From positions 131,571,032-131,635,031 of the forward strand of contig CM073591.1 of assembly GCA_037074705.1 (NCBI GenBank): a DNA stretch of 64,000 nucleotides, in the 5' to 3' direction. Source of the stretch: Zhengitettix transpicula. Lineage: Eukaryota > Arthropoda > Insecta > Orthoptera > Tetrigidae. A program made the translations under genes and the position numbers. Below are positions 34,600 through 45,533 of this stretch, in pieces. The notes under the pieces are model-generated. The model had not been told where the DNA came from, did not search any database, and was given only the letters and a program-made list of their open reading frames with translations. Within the stretch, counting starts at the first letter, position 1; every line of letters starts with the position of its first letter.

Positions 34600-35340
34600 T
34601 ATTAGATATTGTGTTCTTTGATACGTGTATTAAGGGAACGTTTTGTTTGCCCTATGTAGCAGGAATTACAATTAGAGCAAGAGATTTTGTAAACAACTCA
34701 ATGTTTGCTGTAGGTGTCAAGTGGGTCCTTGTGGTTTTTAATCAAGTGGGAAAGAGTATTAGTGGATTTGTAAATGATGGATATTTGATATTCTTTGAAA
34801 ATTTGTATAAATTTGTGATGTATAAATTTGTAATAAGGGAGTAGGAGAAAATTTTTGGCTTGAGGTGTTTGGGGACGATTGACAGTAGGATGTTAGATTT
34901 TGTTCAGTCTGCTGTGTGTGTGTGTGTGTAAGAATAAAATTTAAAGGATACTCATTGGAGATTAAAATGTTTCGGACAATATTTAAGTTGTGTTGATGGA
35001 ACTTGGAGTTAAGAAAATAATGTAGCGCTGTCTACAAGATTGTATACCATAGCTCTCTTTTGGTTTGGAGGATTATCAGAAAGATAATTGAGAACACGTC
35101 CAGAGTGTGTAGGTTTTCTGAACCAATTTGTGAGAATGGAAGAATTGTGAATTGATACAGTGACATCAGGGAAATTAAGAGAATGGTTAAATTCAAGTTC
35201 ATGGGTGAATTGTAAGTTGGGATGATAATTATTGAAAGTATTGACTATAAGGTTGATTTGAGAGTATTAACAATACAAATAATGTCATCTACATATCAGA
35301 TGTAGCAAAGGTGTTGGACAGGAAGTAGAGAGAGACAAGA
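34600..35340 (-). pseudogene. PLE RT and GIY-YIG remnant
   Basis: Minus-strand landmarks in order: a YVDDI catalytic motif of the RT palm (about 35277-35297), TNWFRKPTHSGRVLNYLSDN of the thumb region (about 35052-35133), and VYKISCSNCNSCYIGQTKRS of the GIY-YIG nuclease (about 34624-34695). The order and wording match the PLE at 19.2-20.4 kb but differ in detail, so it is another copy or subfamily. A stop precedes YVDDI and the connector is shortened. The plus-strand open frame across 34551-34844 is only its shadow. Confidence 0.8.
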
Positions 35341-35491
35341 ATTTTCTAAATCTCTAATAACCTTCCGTTTTCCTATTGTCGTTGCTCCCTTATTGTTACG
35401 CTAACCCTTCGCTACTCCCATTGTCGTTGGGTTTCCGTCGCCTTTGATCTTTGTCAACTGACTAGTGCAGTTGTCGCTCTAGGCTCTTCTT

Positions 35492-35533
35492 CGCACCTGA
35501 TGAAAGGAACAAGGATTCCAGAAACGTTGTGTG
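35492..35533 (+). ncRNA. hammerhead-like ribozyme motif in PLE tail, best copy
   Basis: CGCAC (35492-35496), CTGATGA (35497-35503), a helix II candidate with GGAA and TTCC arms, GAAAC (35521-35525), GTT, then GTGTG (35529-35533). CGCAC and GUGUG pair over five positions (one G-U). This is the full set of hammerhead core elements, with cleavage expected after GUU. Hammerheads are established in Penelope-like elements; activity here is inferred. Confidence 0.6.
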
Positions 35534-35605
35534 GTATTTATATTATCACTTTTTTGTCTGGAATTGGCTATATTTCTTATTCATTATTTTCAATCAGACG
35601 TATAT

Positions 35606-36394
35606 TGTTTCTCTTTAAATATTAGGTGCAAATAATCTCGAGTCACCGCATTCTGTATAATAATTAATAAATTTCTAGTTTTTGTCAATTACTTTGTCGA
35701 CCAAGTAAAATCTATGAAAATCTAAACTATGGTTCGTATTTTTTTGGGAATATGTTTATAATTCCAAAATTGGCATATCAGTTGTTCGAAATTTTATTTT
35801 GTCTTCTAAATTCTCACTATCGTGGGATACAAACCTTACATGACTTCTGATTTAGATGCGGTGATTACATCGCTCTATGCAATGTATATTTCAGCTTATA
35901 TTATTATCTAATAAATACATTTCTGAAATGTTAAATAAAATTTTAAAAGAGACGAATTTATCAGTAACCTCTAACATACAGCTGTTATAGACCCTCAAAG
36001 TGTCCACCTGGACCACACTGTGAACCCGTGCTCTAAAGAGTCCTGCACTGTTAAACTTGGATAATTCGAATTACGAAAGTTAGATGTAAAATGGGTGTTT
36101 CATCAACATTCATTGGTAATTAAGGCTGTAAAACAGTACTGTATTTATTTTAAAAATAAGAAGAGTATACAGTGATAGCAAATTTATGCCTACATTGAGA
36201 ATGAAATAAAATTATGCAAGAAATGATTTATTATTTTACAGAATTTAGTATGAAAACTCGTTTAGTGACTGTCAGTAAAGCTGACGTGATCCTCAAAAAT
36301 ACCGACGAATTTCACGAGGGAATCGGCATATATTCAACTTCATGTTGTTCTTTCTCCTCTCCAGCTTTCTCCTTCCGCTAAATCTGAAATCTTC
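35606..36394. other. no recognisable gene
   Basis: AT-rich sequence with no motif I can assign. Confidence 0.4.
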
Positions 36395-36510
36395 TATCTC
36401 GCAAGGTTCGATTTTCGGTCCGGTCGAGATTTTTCCATCCTGATTCTTTAATTTAGTTTCATGCTGAGCTTCGATTGAAAGCTTTTCTTCTGTTCTTGAA
36501 ATATATATTT
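36395..36510 (+). repeat. SINE-like dispersed repeat, copy 4
   Basis: GCAAGGTTCGATTTTCGG resembles a tRNA B box (GGTTCGANTCC) and precedes the shared GGTCGAGATTTTTCCATCC body. This is the best argument for tRNA ancestry of the family; a box A was not identified. Confidence 0.5.
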
Positions 36511-37774
36511 ATATTTTATATGTTTAGTAACTGGATCATTCATCATCTAGCAATGATCTCGTCAAGGGGAACCCGTAGAAATGAAATTTTCTGCTCAAAT
36601 GTATAAATTAAAAATTCGAATTAAAGAGGTTAAACTTCGAATTAGAAATTCAATGGGACGAGAATAATCAACAAATTTGAATTACAAAAGTCTGAATTGT
36701 CCAAATCTCTGTATACCAGTGTTTCCCAACCATTATTTAAAAATGACCCATCTAAGTCGTTCTAATGCCCCTCCTGTGCAACATAGTTATTTTTTTTATA
36801 TTAAAAAATGGAATTATTTGTTAAAAACTTGTGTAACAGGATCTTCATTAATAATAATACAAAGTATAAGTAAAGTAATTATTTATTATAATCAGAGATC
36901 GCCAATCCTTTTGTACAAGTTAAATCATAGCTATAGGTTTTCAAACCCTAGACTTGCTAATTTTGGAATTTCCCTCCTGACCAATGAAATTGCCCCAGTG
37001 TTTCCACATTAGAAAACACCTCTGTATATGGTATTATTTAACAATATGTAACAATCACCACTTAATTTTATATGGTATTATGGTTCTGTTATTTTTTCGA
37101 GCAAGTATCACAGTTTTCGAGTATCCTTATTGGCACAGCCATCCTCAATTTGCCCTTGTATTCTTGACAACCTTTGTCCCCAAAAGGTGGTTGAAGCTCA
37201 CGAAGGAATGATCTCGGTTGACACCAACATATTTCCAAAACAGAAAAACCTCCGAATAGCGTCTTTTGGCCAGACGCTACCTACTACAGATCTCTTCGAA
37301 ATCACAAAGCAGGAGCGGACTTTCCAATCTGCCGGCAAGGCGCTTCAAAAACGCCCCCACTCTCACAGCACCGACATACAAGGAGGAAAAACCGCCTGGC
37401 GCTAAAAATAGCGACATGGCAGAATTCGCCAGCTATGCATTCTTAAAATGGAGGTCGACATACCGGGATAGACGCCTTTGGATCCTGCTTTACACATTCA
37501 TTTGTTAGTCATGATGTTAACGTTAAGGTTAGATTAACGTACAACGTATACTATATAGTCTTGGGTCTATGGTTTTCTTTATTACTCTTTAATTACTGGC
37601 TCGTCCTATAATGTTTCATACATTGTTCTAATATTTTGCCTTGGTCTACGCCGCCGTGCATATAGATGGATTCTTTGAACTATTTAATTAAGATAATACA
37701 TTTGCCCGTAGATAAATTAGAATTTTATGTTTCCAGCATTATATAAACGAACTGATGTTACCTAAATACCTGTA
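36511..37774. other. no recognisable gene; one hAT-like tip
   Basis: CAGTGTTTCCCAACC at 36718 resembles one end of hAT/MITE elements, but no partner end was found. The open frames at 36677-37508 overlap one another and show no domain. Confidence 0.35.
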
Positions 37775-38705
37775 TGCCTGTCTCGCTTTCCGTGTTTGCT
37801 TTTCAGAAGGAAATGGTCGGTCCGATTTCGACGAAACTTTTGCAGTGGTTATACAGAGTCCTGAGAAGGTTCTCAGTAATATCAAACTGCTTATCGGCCT
37901 CCTTGAAAAAAAAAGGCGAACTATTTAACGTTTGTGTAGAGGAGTAAGAAAGTTTTAACCACTATCAAAATGCCATCAGCCATCTGGAAACAAAATGGCT
38001 ATCGTTCTAAAGTCTTAAATTTTTTTTTTTTAGGTTAACAGGCTACGTGAGGGTAATCCACATAGTGGAAACTGCCCTTTAATAGCATAGGAAGGGATTT
38101 GAAAGGGTGCTTGCGGAAGGGTAGGGGAAGGTAGCCAAGGGTTAACTACGGCCCCCGGGCTATAGTTTAAGGATCCTACCCGGCATTCGCCTAAAAGTAA
38201 TGCAGGGAAAACCCTTGAAAAACCTGCATCAGGTAGGTCGGGCATTGGGTACTTGTCCCACGCCCTTCCGATAGCAGGAGAGGAGTTTACTGTGGGGTCG
38301 CAGCTTACCCTCGCCATGCCTCGACCAGTTTAGGAGGCAGCTGGCCGACTATTCCAATGGGGATAGCGGACAACTCTTACCGTATGCCCAAGGTCTGTGA
38401 CCCCGGACCATACACCTTTCAAAACAGGCCGAGGTGCCTCGGCTTGTGGGAACCTTAGTTCAAAAACAGAGAGGAAAATGCATCCCTAAAGGTAGCCCCT
38501 TCGTTTCTCTCCTACCCAACATTTCTCATGATGTTTATTGTGTATAAATTCAAACCCATTCGGCATATGCATAGGAGAGGAGCGTCCTTTGGCGGTTGGG
38601 GTGGAAAAATAACGGAAAAACAACCGATATTGGAGTCAAATCCGGGGTTAAGGATGTATCTGAGTTTAATTATGTCAACTCGGGCAACGCCGGGCATCCA
38701 GCTAG
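37775..38705 (+). mobile_element. Helitron with nested SINE-like copy
   Basis: The 5' part (about 37775-38019) has TGCCTGTCTCGCTTTCCGTG and GGTCCGATTTCGACGAAACT, typical wording for arthropod Helitron 5' regions. The 3' part (38523-38705) has the GTGTATAAATTCAAACCC and ATAACGGAAAAAC blocks and ends GGGCAACGCCGGGCATCCAG plus CTAG (38702-38705), then T. A minus-orientation SINE-like copy fills 38020-38522. That both flanks belong to one element is an inference from order and orientation. Confidence 0.6.
38020..38522 (-). repeat. GC-rich SINE-like retroposon, copy 3
   Basis: Begins with a T run (the A tail in reverse, 38019-38031) and extends to about 38522. It matches 31225-31727 end to end, including the upstream GGGGCTACCTTTAGGGATGC part. 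Confidence 0.7.
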
Positions 38706-38707
38706 TC

Positions 38708-38927
38708 AAGTATAAACCAAGAAATACAATTAAGAAAAGTCCTTCATTCATGTATAAAAAAGATTACAATCAATTTTATCGACATAAAAACAACACCAAA
38801 TGTAAAAGTCAACTGATGCACATAAATAAAATTGATTGACTGCTGTTTTTATGTTGATAAAATTGATTGTAATGTTTTTTATACATGAATGAAGGACTTT
38901 TCTCCATTTTATTTTTTGGTTTTATAG
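38708..38927. mobile_element. fold-back element (MITE-like palindrome)
   Basis: Two arms of about 80 bases, at 38709-38792 and 38842-38926, are inverted copies. The inner 60 bases are nearly perfect (TCCTTCATTCATGTATAAAA and GATTACAATCAATTTTATC with complements). The spacer is about 50 bases. Tips read TATAAACCAAGAAATA and, inverted, TATAAAACCAAAAAATA. There is no coding capacity. It starts three bases after the Helitron end. Confidence 0.8.
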
Positions 38928-40042
38928 TCAATAATGGCAGCAAGCCAACAACTTTTGTGTTATGATATTCAATAATAAAATTTTACGCGAATAGGATATT
39001 GGTACTCTTCATTTTTAACAGTATAATAATCATTTCATCTAAATTAAAAATAAACGAAAATAATATTAAATATATTGACATAATCAGCATTTGTTTTTAA
39101 TTGTAGTTTTTTTTGTCGATATGAATAATTTCTTTGTAATAATATCGGAGAATTTATTATCAAACAAATCTATTAAAAACCACAAATTACATCCATGTAG
39201 TTTTTCTAAATATACTAGAATTGTTAAGTAAATGATAAAAACGTCAGCCCATTAAACAAAAAAATTATTGTAAAATTTAAAACATTATAATTTAACAAAC
39301 ACAACGTTTCATCCCTAATTCCGACCTCTGCCGGTCTACATTTCAATTAAATTTGTTAAGGAATGCGTATAATAAAAAAATATTATAAACATGATAATTT
39401 ATAATACAATAGATTATGTAAAATTATAACTGATAGAGTATTACATGCAACACATTATATGAAAATTTAAATAAACATAAATTTCTAACGAGTGTTTCCA
39501 CTCACGTTGCGGCGGAAATGAATATTATTTACACATTTAAACTGAATTTTTTAATATTTCTGACTAATAGGGTGGTGTTTTTCACATATTTAAAAAGAAG
39601 TCAGATTAATATAATTGCGAAGAATCGTCAAGTTTAAATTTCATGAAATACAATTCAAAGGCGAGACCAAGGAGCGATGCCGAAACGAGGAGTATATTGG
39701 CTGTTAAAGGAACAGGGTACTTAAATCATATATAAACGGTTTTGTTAAGTAAGTAATTATAGGAGCTTCAAGCTAAACACAGGATTATCAGTATTAAATG
39801 CAAAGGAACTAAGAAAACCCGTTTTGCAAGTACTTGACAGCAACATAACTGATACTTCCGGCAAAGTCAGAGTGGAGAACTACCGATCGATAACCTTCCT
39901 TTATAACCAGTTTAGATTAGACAATTTATTATTCATGTAGACTCCCGTGTCAGGAAATAGTAAACTTATGGAGTTAGTAGATAAAATGGAAATCTACTTT
40001 TTTCATCTCCAATTAATTAAGAGCGTTATGCTAATTTATTTA
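38928..40042. other. no recognisable gene; weak PLE tail at 39.3 kb
   Basis: On the minus strand GATGAAACGTTGTGTTTG (about 39296-39315) looks like the 3' side of a PLE tail, but the CUGANGA box has decayed to GCAGAGG. Nothing else was recognised. Confidence 0.35.
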
Positions 40043-41391
40043 TCTCTCTCTCTATATAAATGAATGTATGTGTGTGTCCCCTATGCACTCCTAAACCATT
40101 AATCCGATTGCGATGAAACTTTGGTGAGTTGTTGTGCGCACCCCCGCAAAGGTTTCTGTTTTCGAAGCCTTAGGAAATCCCCAAGGGATGGACGGGGGTG
40201 AAATTCAAAAACATGCTAAAACGGCCAATATTAGCGCCATTTAATTACTTTCCGGTGTATATGTGATTAATACTTTCTATCTAGATGTATTTAGTGTATA
40301 ATTTAAAACCCCTTAAAGCACCAATAAGGGAAGGGGTAGAGGTGCGTTACATAAAAATAACGCGAAGCAACCGAGATTGGTGTCAAATACAGTGTTATAG
40401 AATTCAATGACATTTACTTTGTTAGTTAAGTTGTAGTTTACCCCTAAAGTGTGGGGGATGGGGGAGGATCTGGATGAAAGGCAGTAACATAAAGTCATGA
40501 GTCTGGTATTGAACCTGGTCACTGAGGTTAATTCTGACATTTACCATACTGGTGAAGATGTAGTACAGCCCCGAGGAGTGGGGGTGCAACAATTTCCGTT
40601 GACAATCTTAAATTCGCAGACCAATTTCTATCAAACTTTATACACATGTTAATTACCATCCAGGAACAAACACTGAGGGCTTAAGATACACATACCGTGG
40701 AATTTAAAAACATTCCTAATCGGCCATTATTATTTCGAATAAATAGTTACCCAGGTCACTTAATTTGATAGTGTCATTCTAGAATTTTTGTGTGCCTAAT
40801 TTCAACTCCAGAAGGCAAAGGAGGACCTTTACCTTACGGGTGGTGGAGGAACATAAAAATAATGCAAAAATGACCGATATTAGTTTCGATTCTGATTATT
40901 CGATTTTAGGAGTCGCTGAGTTTAATTCTCACATTAATCATTAATCATGGTGGTTGATGAAATTTTATGTTCCTCTTCGCGGAGGTGGACACGGTTGAGA
41001 AAACGTTACCCCGAGTAGTTTTGACCCTCTTAAGGTACCGGCTAAATTTTATATTTTCTTAGGGTACCCTCTATATTTTGGTCTGTATTTCTCTACTGCT
41101 TTAAGGTATCTGGAATAGTTTTAGAATTTATTAAGTTATTGAGTATTGTTTTTATTCTTCGTGATTTTTGTGACACGTTTATTTTATATAGTAGGAGGGT
41201 TTCAGAATACTGTCAATCATCGTCGTGGTTTATTTGAAGATAGATGCCGAGGGGTTAGGTCGGGGAGGGGACCGTAAATAGGTAAAATTTGTAACACTGG
41301 AGCTGGTTAAATGAAATGTTTACCAAGAGGTTAGTGTCGAATCAATTCTTACCCCGGGTTAATTTAAATAAATACCCGGACATTCAGCTAG
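40043..41391 (+). mobile_element. Helitron, nearly complete, non-autonomous
   Basis: Starts TCTCTCTCTCTATATAAATG followed by GTGTGTGTCCCCTATGCACT and CGATTGCGATGAAACTTTGG, a common arthropod Helitron 5' region. It ends CCCGGACATTCAGCTAG (CTAG 41388-41391) then T. The 1.35-kb body is built from repeated blocks, each with GTGTATAATTT...CCCC, ATAAAAATAACG and GAGTTTAATTCT segments, plus AAACGGCC/ATCGGCC words. It is homologous in reverse to 10429-11566. There is no Rep/helicase gene. Confidence 0.8.
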
Positions 41392-42155
41392 TTATGAATA
41401 AATACTATGTAAATGAAGATAGTAATCATTTTCTAATTTAACTTATGTTGTTCCTTTGATTTTAAATTTCACTATATTTTTATTTTATTAACCACTAGAT
41501 GATTGGCGAGTGGTTCACAATAAAATTTTATCTACTTCAATCTATTCCATACAACTTTCGGAAATGAATGGTAATCTTTCGCCGTGATATATATTCATTT
41601 CACACAACCTTGAAGGGAACTGCCGCAATTTCAACAGGAAATTGTAACACGGCATATGGGAAAGTGAGAATGATGACTTCCCGGTGTATTTGGCGGGTCG
41701 CAGGATCGAACACTGCCACGCATAGATCCGGCCGTCGATCTCTGGACACTTGGCCCCTGCGGACTCACCAACAGACTCCCCGAAGACGGGACCGACACAA
41801 ATAACTCTCTAAACTTGAATGATGAAATAAACTCTCGGAATTTTGAAACTATATAAAATAGGTCCGTTAAATTCGGATCGTCAACCGGCTGTTTCGAGGT
41901 GGCACGTATCTGGTCGGTATTGTTCAGATAACACCGCTTTCTGCCGAAGGGTGTCTAAGGACATTGAACCGGATGACCTGGGAATCCCAGGACACACTCA
42001 GAATTGGCCTGGCTCGTAATAATAGCATCTCTGTACTTGCCGCAGCACTCCACAACACAAGCGAAATCCCTGTCTTGGTGTAACTAACCTAATGACCGGC
42101 GTGCTAGAAGTAAAACAACACTATTTATAAGACTATAAAAACACCAGGGATTAAA

Positions 42156-42158
<3 letters not shown>
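41392..42158. other. no recognisable gene
   Basis: A GC-richer part at 41.6-42.1 kb has GGTCGCAGGATCGAACACTG, which faintly resembles a tRNA T arm. No cloverleaf or second copy was seen. Confidence 0.35.

Positions 42159-42189
<31 letters not shown>
42159..42189. repeat. (TA)n tract
   Basis: Uninterrupted AT dinucleotides next to TA-flanked copy B. Confidence 0.95.
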
Positions 42190-42192
<3 letters not shown>

Positions 42193-43210
42193 AATGAACA
42201 ACTATTTGTCGTTTAATTAATTTGCCCCACGTTGTGGTAGCCATTTATGTAATAATCAACATGTTAGGTGATTATTTAATTTGCCCCACGTTGTGGTAGC
42301 CATTTAATGTAATAATCAAAATAAAAAGGTTAATTAAATTAAAAGATTATGAAAAATTAACAAACAAAATAATTTATTATTTATTCACTTGTGGCTTCCA
42401 AAAATTAAAACAATTACAATCAAATTAAGATCTCTTCTCTACGGTCGTAACTGGGTTTGATAATTAACAGAAAAGTGATTTAATAAACTGATTAACAAAT
42501 CAAGCATAAAATTTACCTAAAAACAATATGTCGATAAATGAAATAAAGTTAAATGTAAAGAAATTAAACTTGAACGAAATCTGACTCTACCCTTTTTAGT
42601 TATCGTTTAGAAATATTATTATCAAAGTTTTGGTTACTCTCATAATGTCCGACTGGTACCAGCATTCTTTTGTAGCTTCATCACTATTCTATAAATGCAA
42701 AATTTTACACTGATTCTAATTTCCTCTCAGATTTTACACATACGCTGTTGAAATGCACGTACTCAGTTCTAAGGAACCTCGGATGATCCTCTCTTAATTG
42801 GTCAGCTATCGGATGTCGGTTTCCCTCAACGCAAAATTGTTCAATTTTGATAATGAAGCAACCATTGGTTCACCGTTGGCTATTTGTTAGAAAATCTCTC
42901 TGTCCAACTATCTGCTTGCTTACAGGAACTAACGATTTGCAGATTTTAGACTTTTACTGTTTTATTTATCGATTTGGATCGAACTGCTATGTATCCCGGT
43001 GAAGATTTGTTTTAATTTTTTTCCTCTCGTGGCGACCGTAGACGTAGACTAACTTTACTTTTGCGCGCACAATCGCCATTTCGGCTCTTCAACAAAGCAA
43101 CTTAGCTCAGCGCTATTGTCGCTTTGGTCGCTAATACCGCTTCAATTCATTTATCAAAACAATTCAAATTATCCCTAATCAATTTAATGGCCTAATTAAC
43201 TATTGCTACA
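42190..43210 (-). mobile_element. TA-flanked LTR-like element, copy B (triplicated tail)
   Basis: On the minus strand it runs TGTAGCAATAGTTAATTAGG (from 43210) to CATTACA (42190), inside (TA)n on both sides. The 3' part holds the block GGCTACCACAACGTGGGGC twice (about 42217-42240 and 42277-42300), each preceded by GATTATTACAT, and a third ATTACA at the very end. Shared internal landmarks include GGTACCAG, AGTCAGATTTCGTT and TATCAAACCCAGT. CCAC...GTGG within the block can form a small hairpin. No gag or pol. Confidence 0.8.
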
Positions 43211-44466
43211 ATATATATATTTATTATATTCAGAATCAAAAATGTTTTTAACTGGAGACTATGAATGAGCGACGACTTGTGTGCTCGTATATTTGTTTAC
43301 ACGAAGATGTTAATCAAGACTTTAGAAATAAAGGCAAAAACTGGTGTGTATTCGGCCTACTTCCAAAGACACGAATGATTTTCCCAATTTTCCACATTAA
43401 TTAAATGAAAATAAATATCATAAAACAAAAATAATTTATTGCAAGAAAATACCACAAAACGTTTATATAGCTCTTACGATTTTGAATCACCTGACAAAAC
43501 CAAAAAGGGTTGGACAAACGTTGTGTGGTATTTATGTTATCATTTAATTGTCTTTTAATTATTTAATTTATAATTTTTTTTCACGGACAAATTTCAAAGA
43601 ACATCGAAAATGAGTGTTTATATAATTTTAAAGTACCTGCAGTTGGTATATAAAATTGAAATGGTAGGTGTTTGTCACGAATGTGTGATTGAATTATTAC
43701 GAATTTTTCTATCCCTTAAAAATTAATTCTATACTTTACGAATTTAAGTAAATTCCTTGTTTCAACGCCAGTCTGACAATGGAACTCACGAACTAAATTA
43801 CCGGTGAATTAAATCCACCATTATCATCTCGGTGCTTCGGTTAATTTTTTTAATAGCATTGTACCGGTTATTGCACTTAAAGAAAATAATGTCTAGTATC
43901 GACATGCAGTGATGATCATGAACTGTGTCCGTGGGAGAGATAAACATTAACGGTCATTCCTTTCCAATAAACGATTGTGAATTATGCAGGCAGTTGAGTA
44001 AAAGTCCATATGATGAGCTGCCGTTTGAGTTTTTAGTATTCTATTTTAATGGTTTTCGCGATAGACAATTAATGTCTGTAATTGCTGCGGTAGATTCGTC
44101 GTTGCGCATTCAAGGTTAGGCAGTACTTTTATACACGGAATACACTACTGAATATTTCATTAGGAGACAATTAAAGATATTACCATTTATAAGTACTGTA
44201 ATGTTAAAGAGATACTGAAAGGGACAAAGTGGAGAAAAAGAGAGAAAGTAATTATATGATCGCTGACTAAAATAGACACTTAAATCAGTCTCAATTTTTA
44301 TGAAAATAGTCAATTTGTGAGAAAAAAAGTTTCTTTCTCCTATAATTAAAGGTTTTTAAGATAATATTAACCATACATGATAGATAAATAATTGACAATT
44401 TTATAAGCTCCACAAAAATTCTGAGAAGGTACTTGCTTGTATTTTGTGGATGTTTACTATATATAT
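43211..44466. other. PLE tail pair and unassigned sequence
   Basis: At 43450-43560 AATACCACAAAACGTTT (minus) and AACGTTGTGTGGTATTTA (plus) face each other, with CACCTGACAAAA words between them: a compact head-to-head PLE tail pair. The 64-codon frame at 43925-44119 has no recognised domain. Confidence 0.45.
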
Positions 44467-45533
44467 TGTAATATACAACAATAGGTTAGTTAAAAAGCTT
44501 TATTTAATTTAACGATCCCCACGTTGTAAAAGCCAAAATGTAATAATCAACCGGTTGGGTTTAATTAAATAAAAGAATTCATAAAATTTAATACATAAAA
44601 TTTTTATTTTCACTTCGTGGCTTCTAACTCAAAAACAATTACAATTTAAAATATTAATTTCTCAGGGCCTTCACTGGGTTTGATAATGGACACAACAAAT
44701 TGATTTAAAAATCTTATTAACAAACAGTTCACATTTACCTAAACAATATGTCGATAGAAAGAAATTAAAAAGAAAATAAATTAACTTTGATTGACAATTA
44801 AAAGAGAACGAAATCTGACTCTATCCTTTAATTACGTTTACAATTAATCATTAGTTTGGTTTTGTTACTTACACCTGTCCAGCTGGTACCAGCATTCCTT
44901 TTAGTTTCGGAAGTACACTATTGAAAAATTATACACTCAACTCACAGATTTTACACTATTGATGTCAAAATTGATAGGCTCACAGGAACTCGGATGATCC
45001 TCCTGAATGTCAGCTATCTGATGTCTGCTTGCCTTCCTTGACTGGCTATAGACGCAAACTCTCTTAGACTTTCCTAACTGGCTCTATACGTAAAATCTGC
45101 TCGCTTCCTTCCCTGGCTGGCTATAGAGGTAAACTGCTTTTACTTTGCGATATTTACGAGGTAATACTTCCGTGAATGTTTTTAATTTGTCTTAAATTCA
45201 CAACTTTGTTTAATAATACTTAAACGACGGCTAGTCTTTGCTCTAGTATTATTTGTTCCGTCCTCTGAAATGTCCCGTCACCAACTCCTAACAATGTTTC
45301 TCCGCTAACTAACAGTTATATTACTTGTTCTGCTCCTCACGATGTTTTTCCGCAAACTGACTCCTAGTTCTCCCGAGTTTTAGCGCTCATACGCCATTTT
45401 TGACTTTTCGACAAAGGAAAGTGAGCTCGCTTCTCTCATTGTTGCTTTGTTCGATCAGACCGCTATAATGGATTTCTCAAACAATTCAAATTTTACGTCC
45501 AAACAATTAATGGTCTAATTAATTGGCATTACA
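44467..45533 (-). mobile_element. TA-flanked LTR-like element, copy C
   Basis: On the minus strand TGTAATGCCAATTAATTAGA (from 45533) to ATATTACA (44467), with ATATAT on both sides. The 3' part reads GATTATTACATTTTGGC, then AACGTGGGG, then a second tail with AAATTAAATAAAGC to ATATTACA. Closest in wording to copy A (both carry GGATCATCCGAGTTCCTG). It contains repeated CTGGCTATAGA-type units at about 45.04-45.14 kb (read on the plus strand), matching the repeated units in copy A. Confidence 0.8.

Larger units (their letters stand above)
33441..35605 (-). mobile_element. Penelope-like element with inverted terminal repeats, interrupted by a solo LTR
   Basis: The left terminal repeat begins at 33441 (AATATTAATGAATAAGAAAG), is split by the solo LTR at 33495-34241, and resumes at 34246 with ACCACACAACGTTTC. 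The right terminal repeat (about 35390-35605) is the inverse: it ends with CACTTTTTTGTCTGGAATTGGC...TTCATTATTTTCAATCAGACG. PLEs are known for terminal repeats in variable, sometimes inverted, orientation. The coding remnant lies between, on the minus strand. Without the LTR the element is about 1.4 kb, well short of a full PLE. Confidence 0.75.

Noticed and set aside
34551..34844. 97-codon plus frame
   Set aside because: Antisense to the GIY-YIG part of the Penelope-like element.
36718..37020. Possible hAT MITE starting CAGTGTTTCCCAACC
   Set aside because: No inverted partner end or 8-bp duplication found.
41630..41800. tRNA-like or SINE-like word GGATCGAAC
   Set aside because: No box A, cloverleaf or second copy; insufficient.
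43925..44119. 64-codon plus frame as a possible host exon
   Set aside because: No recognised domain; a nearby AAG|GTTAGG donor-like site is too weak without a partner exon.
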